This document shows, piece after piece, positions 7,758-16,400 of a DNA stretch of 64,000 nt (its first letter is position 1; each line of letters starts with the position of its first letter). The DNA comes from Bacteroidota bacterium (GTDB taxonomy: Bacteria > Bacteroidota > Bacteroidia > Chitinophagales > Chitinophagaceae): positions 310,001-374,000 of the forward strand of contig JAFDXK010000005.1 of the NCBI GenBank assembly GCA_018267965.1, written 5' to 3'. The position numbers and the translations under genes were made by a program. Under the pieces are notes generated by a model, which saw nothing but the letters and a program-made list of their open reading frames with translations, had not been told where the DNA came from and did no database searches.

Positions 7758-8951
7758 ATGCAAATTACTAAACAAACAATATTACGTAGAAACCACAGAG
7801 TACTTATACGCATACAGGCCGCCCATGCTGTCTTAATTGTTGTAGATGGAATGGAGCAATCATTCCCCAATCATGCATTAACTATTTTAGATGTTTTTAC
7901 CCACCCGCAAACATTTGAAGAAGGGCTAAAAAAAATCAACACTTCCGGGGCAAGGAATTGGATTGAATTGACAACAACAATTCAACAGCTATGGACCTTT
8001 GGAGCATTAATCGGTGATAAACAGCAATCATTTGCCGATAAGCAATGGCGAAGTTTCGGCGCTTCCCATATTCACATAAAAATGCTGAATGACTATGTCC
8101 GTACAACATTTTTCATAGACACGTTAGATCAAATAACAGGTTCTGAGGACGTGGTATTGGATATTGGCACAGGAACAGGTGTATTAGCAATAGCAGCAGC
8201 CAGGGCAGGTGCCAAAAAAGTATACGCAATTGAAGCTGGCACAATGGCTGACATAGCTGAAAAAATCATAAAGAACACAGAAGTAGCAGACAAGATAGAG
8301 GTAATAAGAGGTTGGTCAACTGATATTACCCTACCTGAAAAAGCAGATATACTGGTAAGTGAAATTATAGGTGATGACCCTTTTGGTGAAATGATTCTGC
8401 CAACATTTATTGATGCCCGTGCCCGATTATTAAAGCCATCAGCGAAAATAATACCCGGGTATATGAAGGTTTTTCTTTTACCAGTACAAATGCCCGAATC
8501 AACAATACAGAACCGTATAGTTCAAACAATTCAATTAGATAAGTGGAAAAAATGGTACAATATTGATTTTTCGATGTTGAATGACCTAAAAGTAGATTAC
8601 TCAGAGAATTTTATTACAGCTAATCGTGACCAGGCTCAACAATTTGAGATTAAAGGTGAGCCAATATTGATTGCCGACATCGATTTCTCTCAACAAGCCA
8701 GCACTAACTTACACCAGCAACTCAATTTGTCAACAGAAAGTGTTTTCAATTCTTTTCTGATGTATTTTGAAATACATTCTGGTACTTATAAACTTAGTAC
8801 ACACCCTACCACGTCCAGCACATCCAACCATTGGCGCAACCCGGTATGGTATTCCCCGGAGGCGGAGAAACTTAAGATTGGAGACGCCTATTCTCTTAGT
8901 TATGACTATACTGAATCCAAAGGCTCTATATTAACTATTAACAGGCTTTAA
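7758..8951 (+). CDS. PRMT-like arginine N-methyltransferase with N-terminal RRE-like region
   Basis: A 397-residue SAM-dependent methyltransferase with the signatures of protein arginine methyltransferases: HIKMLNDYVRTTFF (about 106-119, like the PRMT H..ML.D.VRT helix), SAM motif I VLDIGTGTG (133-141), the double-E loop SEIIGDDPFGE with Glu202 and Glu211 nine residues apart as in PRMT1, and NHW (357-359) at the THW-loop position. PRMT-like enzymes are uncommon in bacteria. Residues 1-95 are extra and look like a small winged-helix PqqD/RRE-type fold (LTILDVFTHPQTFEEGL, then WIELTTTIQQLWTFGAL). This suggests binding of the RiPP leader and methylation of core arginines. It is first in a rightward operon and divergent from the precursor. 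Confidence 0.75.
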   Translation: MQITKQTILRRNHRVLIRIQAAHAVLIVVDGMEQSFPNHALTILDVFTHPQTFEEGLKKINTSGARNWIELTTTIQQLWTFGALIGDKQQSFADKQWRSFGASHIHIKMLNDYVRTTFFIDTLDQITGSEDVVLDIGTGTGVLAIAAARAGAKKVYAIEAGTMADIAEKIIKNTEVADKIEVIRGWSTDITLPEKADILVSEIIGDDPFGEMILPTFIDARARLLKPSAKIIPGYMKVFLLPVQMPESTIQNRIVQTIQLDKWKKWYNIDFSMLNDLKVDYSENFITANRDQAQQFEIKGEPILIADIDFSQQASTNLHQQLNLSTESVFNSFLMYFEIHSGTYKLSTHPTTSSTSNHWRNPVWYSPEAEKLKIGDAYSLSYDYTESKGSILTINRL

Positions 8952-8987
8952 GCTGCATACTTCAGGCTAATATCTGCTTCTTTTCAT

Positions 8988-10184
8988 ATGTTACCAATAA
9001 GTACAATATCAAAAAAATATGGTGATGAGCAAGCATTATTGGTGCTACTATGTCGTGTATTTATTGGTAAAGCCAATTCAGAGGATATCAATTCATTTAT
9101 CAGCGACCATCAGCTCAATTGGGACATCGTATTATCAGGCATACAACAGCATAAAATAGGTGCGATTGCGTATAATACACTAAGCAATACTATCGCTGAC
9201 AAAACATTCATACATCAACTTAAAACCGAAACTGCTATACGGGCTGTATATGGTTCTGAACAAGAAAAAGAAATCCTTAGGATTTATGACTTAATCAGAA
9301 AAAAGGGTATTGCCATTCTACCATACAAAGGGCCCACTTTTGCCACGCAATATTATGGCAGCGCATCTTTAAGACAATCCACTGATATTGATTTCCTGAT
9401 GCCACGAGAAAGCCTTGAAGACTTAGAAAATATCATTGATATACTTAGAGCAGATGGATATACCCCTATGTATGATATACCATTGGGTTACCGCAAATTG
9501 CTATTTCAAAATACCTGCGAATTTTATTTTGATAAATACAGAAATGAAATCCGCACACAGCATGTAGAATTTCACTGGCTGGCACACCACCCTGTTTTTG
9601 ACTTACCTGTCAATATCCCTAACAGTATGTTGTTCAACAACACGCAAAGAATAGAATTAGCAAGCAGAGAGATTGAAGTATTGGGTGCAGAAAACACTCT
9701 GTTAACCTTACTGTTGCATCATGGGATTAAAGAAAACTGGGCGTCGTTAAGGCATATTCTTGACTTTGCTATGGTAATAAAGAATGGCAATATAAGATGG
9801 GGTGACCTTTACGATACATCCAGAAAATACAATATTGAAAACGCCTTAAATGTTGGGTTAACGTTGGTTGAAGAACTACTGGGTGTAGAAACGGCACAAA
9901 TAATATCTAAAAAAGTGACTACCACTCGATTTATAGACAATATTCTTAATAAGAAACAAAAAAAATCCCTGGCATATCATCAGTGGCAAAAAATAAAACT
10001 ACTGGATAATAATAGAGCTCGAATAAAATTGATTAAAAAGCAAGTGAAATATGTCTTTACACCATCCATATTGGATAATAAATTCATTTCTTTGCCTGAA
10101 CGTTTTCATTTTTTGTACATTTTTGTCAAAGTCATCCGTAGGAGTTTGACCGTATTCAGCAGAAAAACGACACCTAATGTTTGA
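8988..10184 (+). CDS. NTP_transf_5 family nucleotidyltransferase-like protein
   Basis: A 398-residue protein of the NTP_transf_5 (PF14907-type) group. LPYKGPTFATQYYGSASLRQ followed by STDIDFLMPRE (about 111-141) gives the KG and the Asp pair (D133, D135) of the nucleotidyltransferase active site, and LLTLLLHHGIKENWASLRHILDFAMV is the conserved C-terminal helical block. Family members recur in lasso peptide clusters, where some sit with kinases that phosphorylate the C-terminal Ser; the proposed core here also ends in Ser. The gene follows the methyltransferase by 36 bases and overlaps the APS kinase gene by 8 bases. Family call is good; chemistry and substrate are unknown. Confidence 0.72.
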   Translation: MLPISTISKKYGDEQALLVLLCRVFIGKANSEDINSFISDHQLNWDIVLSGIQQHKIGAIAYNTLSNTIADKTFIHQLKTETAIRAVYGSEQEKEILRIYDLIRKKGIAILPYKGPTFATQYYGSASLRQSTDIDFLMPRESLEDLENIIDILRADGYTPMYDIPLGYRKLLFQNTCEFYFDKYRNEIRTQHVEFHWLAHHPVFDLPVNIPNSMLFNNTQRIELASREIEVLGAENTLLTLLLHHGIKENWASLRHILDFAMVIKNGNIRWGDLYDTSRKYNIENALNVGLTLVEELLGVETAQIISKKVTTTRFIDNILNKKQKKSLAYHQWQKIKLLDNNRARIKLIKKQVKYVFTPSILDNKFISLPERFHFLYIFVKVIRRSLTVFSRKTTPNV

Positions 10185-11064
10185 CCTTTTTATAAAAAAA
10201 CTTAAGAAAGACCCCACCATTAAAAGGCATGTATTAAAATCAATATCATGGCGCTTTATTGGTTCGATAGATACAGTTATACTCGGGTGGATTATCAGTG
10301 GTCAAATTGGTATGGGTTTAAAAATTGGCGGGCTGGAATTATTTACGAAACTTCTATTCTACTTCATACATGAAAGAATTTGGCAAAAGATCAGGTTCGG
10401 AAAGCTATCAAAGTCTGCAAAAGCCGATAATGTAAGACGAGAAGTAGCTCCTAATCTTTTTGCCTATGCTACAAATATTACGAAATCAGATAGGGAAAAA
10501 CTAAATAACCATAAAGCATTTACTATTTGGCTTACAGGTTTACCTGCTTCCGGAAAATCATCAATTGCAAAGGAATTAGAAACACAATTACACCAAAGAG
10601 AATACAGATCTTATTGCCTGGATGGTGACAACACACGACTTGGCATTAATAGTGATTTAAGCTTCTCGGATGAAGACAGGAAGGAAAATATTCGCAGAGT
10701 AGCTGAGATATGCAAACTATTTAATGACTCGGGAATTATTATTATTGCCTCATTTATCTCACCATTTGAGCTTGATAGACTGAATGCAAAAAAGATAATA
10801 GGCTCAGAAAATTTTATCGAAGTCTTTGTCGATGCAAATGTCGAAACATGTAAACAGCGTGACAAAAAAGGTCTCTATAAGCTTGCAGCACAGGGTAAGC
10901 TAAAAAACTTCACAGGAGTTAACAGCCCATACGAACGTCCTGCTTCTCCTGATATTCACCTTAGGAGTGATTCAATGAATATAGAGATGTGTGTTAATCA
11001 AATTATCAATACTTTATCAGAACGAAAATTGTTAGTCTATACTAAAGCCATGCAATTATCATAA
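10177..11064 (+). CDS. cysC: DUF2061-adenylylsulfate kinase fusion
   Basis: APS kinase phosphorylates adenylylsulfate to PAPS, the sulfuryl donor. In this 295-residue protein residues 15-75 form a DUF2061 segment (SISWRFIGSIDTVILGWIISG ... LFTKLLFYFIHERIWQKI) with hydrophobic membrane stretches, and from about 113 there is an APS kinase domain: P-loop GLPASGKSS (121-129), DGDNTRLGINSDLSFSDEDRKENIRR and ISPF. The fusion would anchor PAPS synthesis at the inner membrane. It overlaps the nucleotidyltransferase gene by 8 bases and converges with cysN 10 bases away. Together with cysN and cysD it makes a full PAPS supply for the three sulfotransferases. Kinase call is secure. Confidence 0.88.
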   Translation: MFDLFIKKLKKDPTIKRHVLKSISWRFIGSIDTVILGWIISGQIGMGLKIGGLELFTKLLFYFIHERIWQKIRFGKLSKSAKADNVRREVAPNLFAYATNITKSDREKLNNHKAFTIWLTGLPASGKSSIAKELETQLHQREYRSYCLDGDNTRLGINSDLSFSDEDRKENIRRVAEICKLFNDSGIIIIASFISPFELDRLNAKKIIGSENFIEVFVDANVETCKQRDKKGLYKLAAQGKLKNFTGVNSPYERPASPDIHLRSDSMNIEMCVNQIINTLSERKLLVYTKAMQLS

Positions 11065-11074
11065 CCCTTTGATG

Positions 11075-12289
11075 TTAAATAATGGTAAATACTCCGGAAG
11101 TGTAGTACGTTTCAGCATCAATTATTATACCTCTCCCCATTTCATGAATGTCCAAATGGCTATCAAATACAAAATCAGCTTCAATAGCAATTCTAACTTT
11201 TGCAAACTCATTGACTGAAATGCAATCACCACTAACACTATCTTCAAATGTATTGGGATTTACTTTTGCTATTATTTTGGTAACTGTTCCATATAGTTCC
11301 ATCGCATTAAGTCTGAAAATGTATTTTTTGCCGATAACAAGGCTTGCTGTTCCATCTAACCAACAAAGGTTTGCTAAACACGCATTATTAATACTTGGTG
11401 TATTATTAGTTAAGGAAATTATATTTCCTCTATTTGCTGAAACTTGCCTGTCAAAAAACATATTGACCTTGTCTTTGTGAATAGCCTCGGAAACTTCGTT
11501 AAAGCCATTTACGATCCTGTCAATTTTTGCGTTCATGCCATCAGGCCAAATCATCACCTCATCACCTTTTTTAACTCTACCGTTTAATACATTAGCAGAA
11601 TAGAACGCTATATCCTTCTGTTTACTATTTACGTATTGTATACTTATCCTTAAAGCATCCGAATTTGCACTGCCATTCAATGCGCAGTTTTCAAGGTATT
11701 CTAAAAGGGTGTAACCATCATACCATTCCATTTTCTCAGACCTACCACACACGTTATCTCCATAAAGTGCACTAATTGGAATGAATTGAATATTCTCAAA
11801 GCCTAGTTTTTCAGACAATTCTGTATACTCACTTCTAATACTTTCAAACACGGTTTGATCATATGCAGCCATATCCATTTTGTTAACAGCAACAACAACA
11901 TGCTTAATACCTAAAAAAGACGCAACCAAGGTATGTATACGCGTTTGAGATGTTATGCCTTGTAATGCATCAAGCAGTATAATCATTAAATCGACGTTAG
12001 ATGCACCTGTAACTAAGTTTCTGACATATTCAAAGTGTCCTGGTGCATCTGCTACAATATATTTTCTTTTAAGAGTATTAAAATACTTATACCCTATATC
12101 AATAGTAATGCCGTCACTTCTTTCACTACGCAAACCGTCTGTAATATGAGCCAGATTTAAACCATCTTTACTGTCAACAGTTTCCAGCACATCTGTCTTT
12201 ATATTACCGGTATCATGTAACAACCTTCCGATAAGTGTGCTTTTGCCGTCATCCACACTACCCGCTGTTGTAAATTTTAAAATTTCCAT
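11075..12289 (-). CDS. cysN: Sulfate adenylyltransferase subunit 1 (GTPase)
   Basis: Regulatory GTPase subunit of ATP sulfurylase, which with CysD forms APS from sulfate and ATP. The 404-residue protein has the translation-factor-like GTPase motifs: GSVDDGKST (10-18), DAPGH (G3), NKMD (G4) and SAL (G5), followed by the beta-barrel domains of the EF-Tu-like C-terminus. There is no fused APS kinase domain, which fits the separate DUF2061-CysC gene that converges on it. It lies 10 bases downstream of cysD. No PAPS reductase or sulfite reductase gene is seen in the window, so I infer that APS is made here for sulfonation. Confidence 0.92.
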   Translation of the reverse strand: MEILKFTTAGSVDDGKSTLIGRLLHDTGNIKTDVLETVDSKDGLNLAHITDGLRSERSDGITIDIGYKYFNTLKRKYIVADAPGHFEYVRNLVTGASNVDLMIILLDALQGITSQTRIHTLVASFLGIKHVVVAVNKMDMAAYDQTVFESIRSEYTELSEKLGFENIQFIPISALYGDNVCGRSEKMEWYDGYTLLEYLENCALNGSANSDALRISIQYVNSKQKDIAFYSANVLNGRVKKGDEVMIWPDGMNAKIDRIVNGFNEVSEAIHKDKVNMFFDRQVSANRGNIISLTNNTPSINNACLANLCWLDGTASLVIGKKYIFRLNAMELYGTVTKIIAKVNPNTFEDSVSGDCISVNEFAKVRIAIEADFVFDSHLDIHEMGRGIIIDAETYYTSGVFTII

Positions 12290-12299
12290 CCTGGCATTC

Positions 12300-13193
12300 T
12301 TAAAAATATCCGTTTAACTTTCTGTCCTCCATTGCGGCGTCCGAAATTTTGTCATCAATTCGCGTAGCCCCTCTTTCACTAATTACACTATGTTGTATTT
12401 CCTCTATCACATCGTCTATTGTTTGTGCAACAGACTCAATTGCAGCAGTACACGTCATATCACCTACTGTTCTATATCGCACCATTTTATTTACAACAGT
12501 ATCGTTCTCATCAATATGTATAAATTCAGATAACGCTATCAGTCGACTATTATATTCAAGACAATCCCTATTGTGCGCAAAATACAAGGATGGTAGTTCG
12601 ATATTTTCCCGCTTAATGTAATTCCACACATCTAATTCAGTCCAATTACTTATCGGAAAAACACGCATATTTTCTCCCTTATGAAGTTTGCCATTATAGA
12701 TATCCCATAATTCAGGTCGTTGATTATAAGGTTGCCATTTACCATCAGCACTTCGAACAGAAAATATTCTTTCTTTAGCTCTAGCTTTGTCTTCATCGCG
12801 TCTGCCACCGCCAATACAAGCATCTAGTTCAAATTCGTTTATCGTATCAAGCAAGGTAGAAGATTGTATCACGTTCCTGCTGGGCAGTTTTTCTTCTTTT
12901 TCCTTTATACCGTACTTCAGTATTGTATCTTCTACTTTTCTAACAATTAATTCGAGTTTATATCGCTCAACAAGTTGGTCCCGAAAGCTCAGTGCTTCAT
13001 CAAAATTGTGACCGGTATCTATATGCAAAACCCGAAAAGGTATATCGCCCGGATAAAATGCCTTAGCTGCTAAATGGATAAGTACTGTAGAATCTTTACC
13101 CCCGGAAAACAATAATACAGGGTTTTTAAACTGAGCAGCAACTTCCCGTAAAATGAAAATAGCTTCAGACTCCAATGTATCAAGATAACCCAT
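12300..13193 (-). CDS. cysD: Sulfate adenylyltransferase subunit 2
   Basis: Catalytic subunit of the CysDN ATP sulfurylase (sulfate + ATP to APS + PPi), cytosolic. The 297-residue length is normal. LLFSGGKDSTVLIHLAAKAF near residues 28-47 holds the SGGKDS pyrophosphate loop of the PP-loop ATPase family; DTGHNFDEALSFRD, GGRRDEDKARAKERIFS and FPISNWTELDVWNYI are CysD signatures. It is the first gene of the cysD-cysN pair, reading leftward, and is divergent from the macroglobulin gene across 228 bases. I do not see a recognisable regulatory site in that gap. Identification is secure. Confidence 0.95.
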   Translation of the reverse strand: MGYLDTLESEAIFILREVAAQFKNPVLLFSGGKDSTVLIHLAAKAFYPGDIPFRVLHIDTGHNFDEALSFRDQLVERYKLELIVRKVEDTILKYGIKEKEEKLPSRNVIQSSTLLDTINEFELDACIGGGRRDEDKARAKERIFSVRSADGKWQPYNQRPELWDIYNGKLHKGENMRVFPISNWTELDVWNYIKRENIELPSLYFAHNRDCLEYNSRLIALSEFIHIDENDTVVNKMVRYRTVGDMTCTAAIESVAQTIDDVIEEIQHSVISERGATRIDDKISDAAMEDRKLNGYF

Positions 13194-13421
13194 GCCGCAA
13201 ATTAAATAAATGATTGAAACAATTTTCGATTACTTCAATTCGGCAACACACAACACGTATGTCGTAACGTTATCAATACCTAGTGCAGATTAGAAAAGAA
13301 TATATCATTTCGTAATCAAAAAAACAAACAACCTGCTCAAAAATCAGAAAAATAAATATTTTCTCCGGCACATATAATAAATAAGAACCTCTACGTTACA
13401 TTTATATCTCATCTCTTATTT
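13194..13421. other. Divergent intergenic region cysD / macroglobulin
   Basis: AT-rich 228-base gap between diverging genes. It must hold both promoters, but I find no exact TAnnTTTG on either strand; TACATTTA at 13397-13404 on the plus strand is one base off and is the best candidate for the macroglobulin gene. Confidence 0.35.
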
Positions 13422-16400
13422 ATGAAACCTAAAATGTGGCAATTCGGCTTTATGCTCGGTTGCTTTTTTTTGTCTGCATGCTTGAGCGGAAACAAACTCA
13501 AGGTTACTAAAAATTTCAATGACGAAATTGAATTGCAACAAAACCTTGTGTTTTCATTCAACAAAGATATTTATCCCGACAGCCTGTTGCAGCTATGGGA
13601 TAGCACTGCCTACCTGGAATTTACGCCTAAAATTAAAGGGTCTTTCAAATGGAACAGCTCAAGCGAACTGATGTTCTCTCCTTCTGAACCTTTTTCACCA
13701 GAGACAGAGTACAAAGCTGTTATGAGCAACAAAGTACTAAAACGTAGCAAGCGCAAATACCAACTGGATATTGCGGACTTTGCTTTTCACACAGCACCAT
13801 TGCGTGTAAACAGCGCTAACCTGCAATGGACTCGTGGACAAAGCATAGCCAATGTAATGGTTCAGCTTGACCTGATGTTTAATTACAAAGTAAACGTAGC
13901 AGATGCTGCAGCCAAAATCAAACTCAGCTCCGGCGGTAACAGCATTATGACCACTACTTTAAACGAAGGTTCAGGGTATACAGTATCCCTGCAGTTTGCA
14001 CCTTTAAATGAATTAGACCAGGAAACTCCTCTAAAAATTGAAGTAGCAACAGGAATAAACTTAATAGAATCTTCAAAGGCTTCTAAAAAAGACACCACGA
14101 TAAGCACAAGCATACCTTCAAGATATAATTTAGAGGTAACAGGTATTAACTCTCAACATACCGGCACAGAAGGTATTATAACTGTAAATACATCTCAGCC
14201 GATTGACGGAGATAACCTGAAAAGCCTTATTCAAATAGAGCCTGCAATTGCTTTTGACATTACCCCTAGCGATGAAGGATTTATCATCAGCAGTAAAGCA
14301 TTCAGTGCAACACAAACTTATTCCCTAACTGTATCGAAGAAAATGGAAGGCAGCTTTGGCGGCAAAATGAAAGCTGATTATACTAGCCCAATCACTTTCG
14401 GGCAGTTAGACCCAGCCATACACTTCTCTAACGGAAAAGGCATGTACCTATCATCGCAAGGGTTTAAAAACCTATCTCTGAGCATTGTAAGCGTACCGCA
14501 AATAGAAGTTAACGTTGTAAAAATATATGAGAACAATATTGAAGCATTTTTCAGAAGTGGGAAAGACTATGATTACGGTTATGACGAAGATGATAACTAC
14601 AATAGCTACGAATATTTCAAGACTGACAACTTAGGCGATACTGTTTTTAGCAAAGTATATGAAACTTCAAAACTGCCAAAGCAAAATGCAGCCAGCATAT
14701 TACACCTTGATTTCAAGGATAAAATAAAAGGATATGATGGTATTTATGTATTGACGGTAGCGTCTAAAGACCATCGCTGGATACAGGATACTAAAGTTAT
14801 CTCCATTTCCGATATTGGTTTGATCGTAAAAGAAGAAAGGGACAATATTTATGTGTTTGCCAATTCCATCAGGACTGCACAAGCTATTTCGGGAGCTAAG
14901 GTATCTTTCATAAGCACGAATAATCAGAAATTATATACTGCCACCACAGATAATGAAGGCGTAGCTGTATTTAATAATATCAGTAGCCATTCGCCCGGTT
15001 TTAGAGTAGGATTAGTTACCGCAAGCATGAATGATGAATTTAATTTCATTAGCCTTGAAAAGAATGGTGTTGAAACATCACGTTTCGATGTAGGTGGCAG
15101 AGTACCAAACGCTACAGGGCTTAACGCCATGATATATGCAGAGCGTAACCTTTACAGACCGGGAGAAACAGTTAATATCAGTACAATTATCCGCAACGAA
15201 CAATGGGGTAATCCGGGCGAGATACCTGTAAAACTGAAACTAATAATGCCTAATGGTAAAGAGTTTGCCACATCCAGAAAAATCCTGAATGAAGAAGGCT
15301 CCTGCGAAGCGTCATATAATCTACCCTTTACTGCCACGACAGGCACTTATGTATTGCAGGTATATACCGGGAATGATGTACTTCTTAATGCGTATAATGT
15401 CAGTGTGGAAGATTTTATGCCCGACAGAATTAAGGCACAGCTTAAAATCAACAAACCCGATTATAAAGACGGAGACAGCATACAGACTACCATACAAGCC
15501 GATAATTTGTTTGGCACACCTGCTGCCGGAAGGAATTATGAATGTCAGTTAAATATGGACAAGGAAAGCTTCAGCCCTAAAAACTATGCTGACTATTCGT
15601 TCGATGTAAAAAATGACTTCAACTTCAAAACTGATTTCAAACAAGGCAAGACCAATGAAAAAGGTAGTGCAAATGAAGGTTTTCAATTGCCTGCAGAAAT
15701 CAAAAACATCGGTGTGCTAAAAGGCAACATCATGCTTACGGTATTCGATGAAACGGGCCGCCCAGTACACAGGTATGAACATTTCAATGTCTATACACAA
15801 CCCATATTCATAGGCATGAAACAAACAGAAGATTATGTTTCTACGCGCAGACCGTTGCGTATACCAATTGTTGCTGTTGATAAAAACGGAACACCTCAAA
15901 ACAATACCGTGGTTCATGTTTCGTACATCAAACATGAATGGAATACTGTCATTCAGGAAGAAAGCGGACATTACAGGTATGTATCACAACGCGAGGAAAA
16001 GGTTATAAGACAAGAAAACTTGCGTATCAATGGTGCTTCTAACGTATTGAGTTTTGTGCCTGAGTTGGGTGGTGAATACGAAATTCGGGTTTCTGTAAAT
16101 GGTTCTAATAGTTACATTTCTCAAACTTTCTATGCATGGGGGTGGGGTGACAACCAATATTCATCATTCGAAGTGAATAACGAAGGTAACGTAACCATCA
16201 AGCCTGATAAAGAGAAATACAATATAGGCGACGACATGAATATATTGCTCACTACTCCATTTGAAGGCAGGATGCTGGTAACAGTAGAGCGTGATAAAGT
16301 ATTGAGGCATTATTATGTATCAACTCAAAACAAATCAGCATCTATAACGTTGAAAGCTGATGATGTTTGCGTACCCAATGTATACATCACCGCTACGCTT

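Noticed and set aside
11075-13193. CysDN as part of reductive sulfate assimilation
   Set aside because: No PAPS reductase, APS reductase or sulfite reductase gene is in the window, and three sulfotransferases are close, so sulfonation is the better reading. Elsewhere in the genome is unknown.
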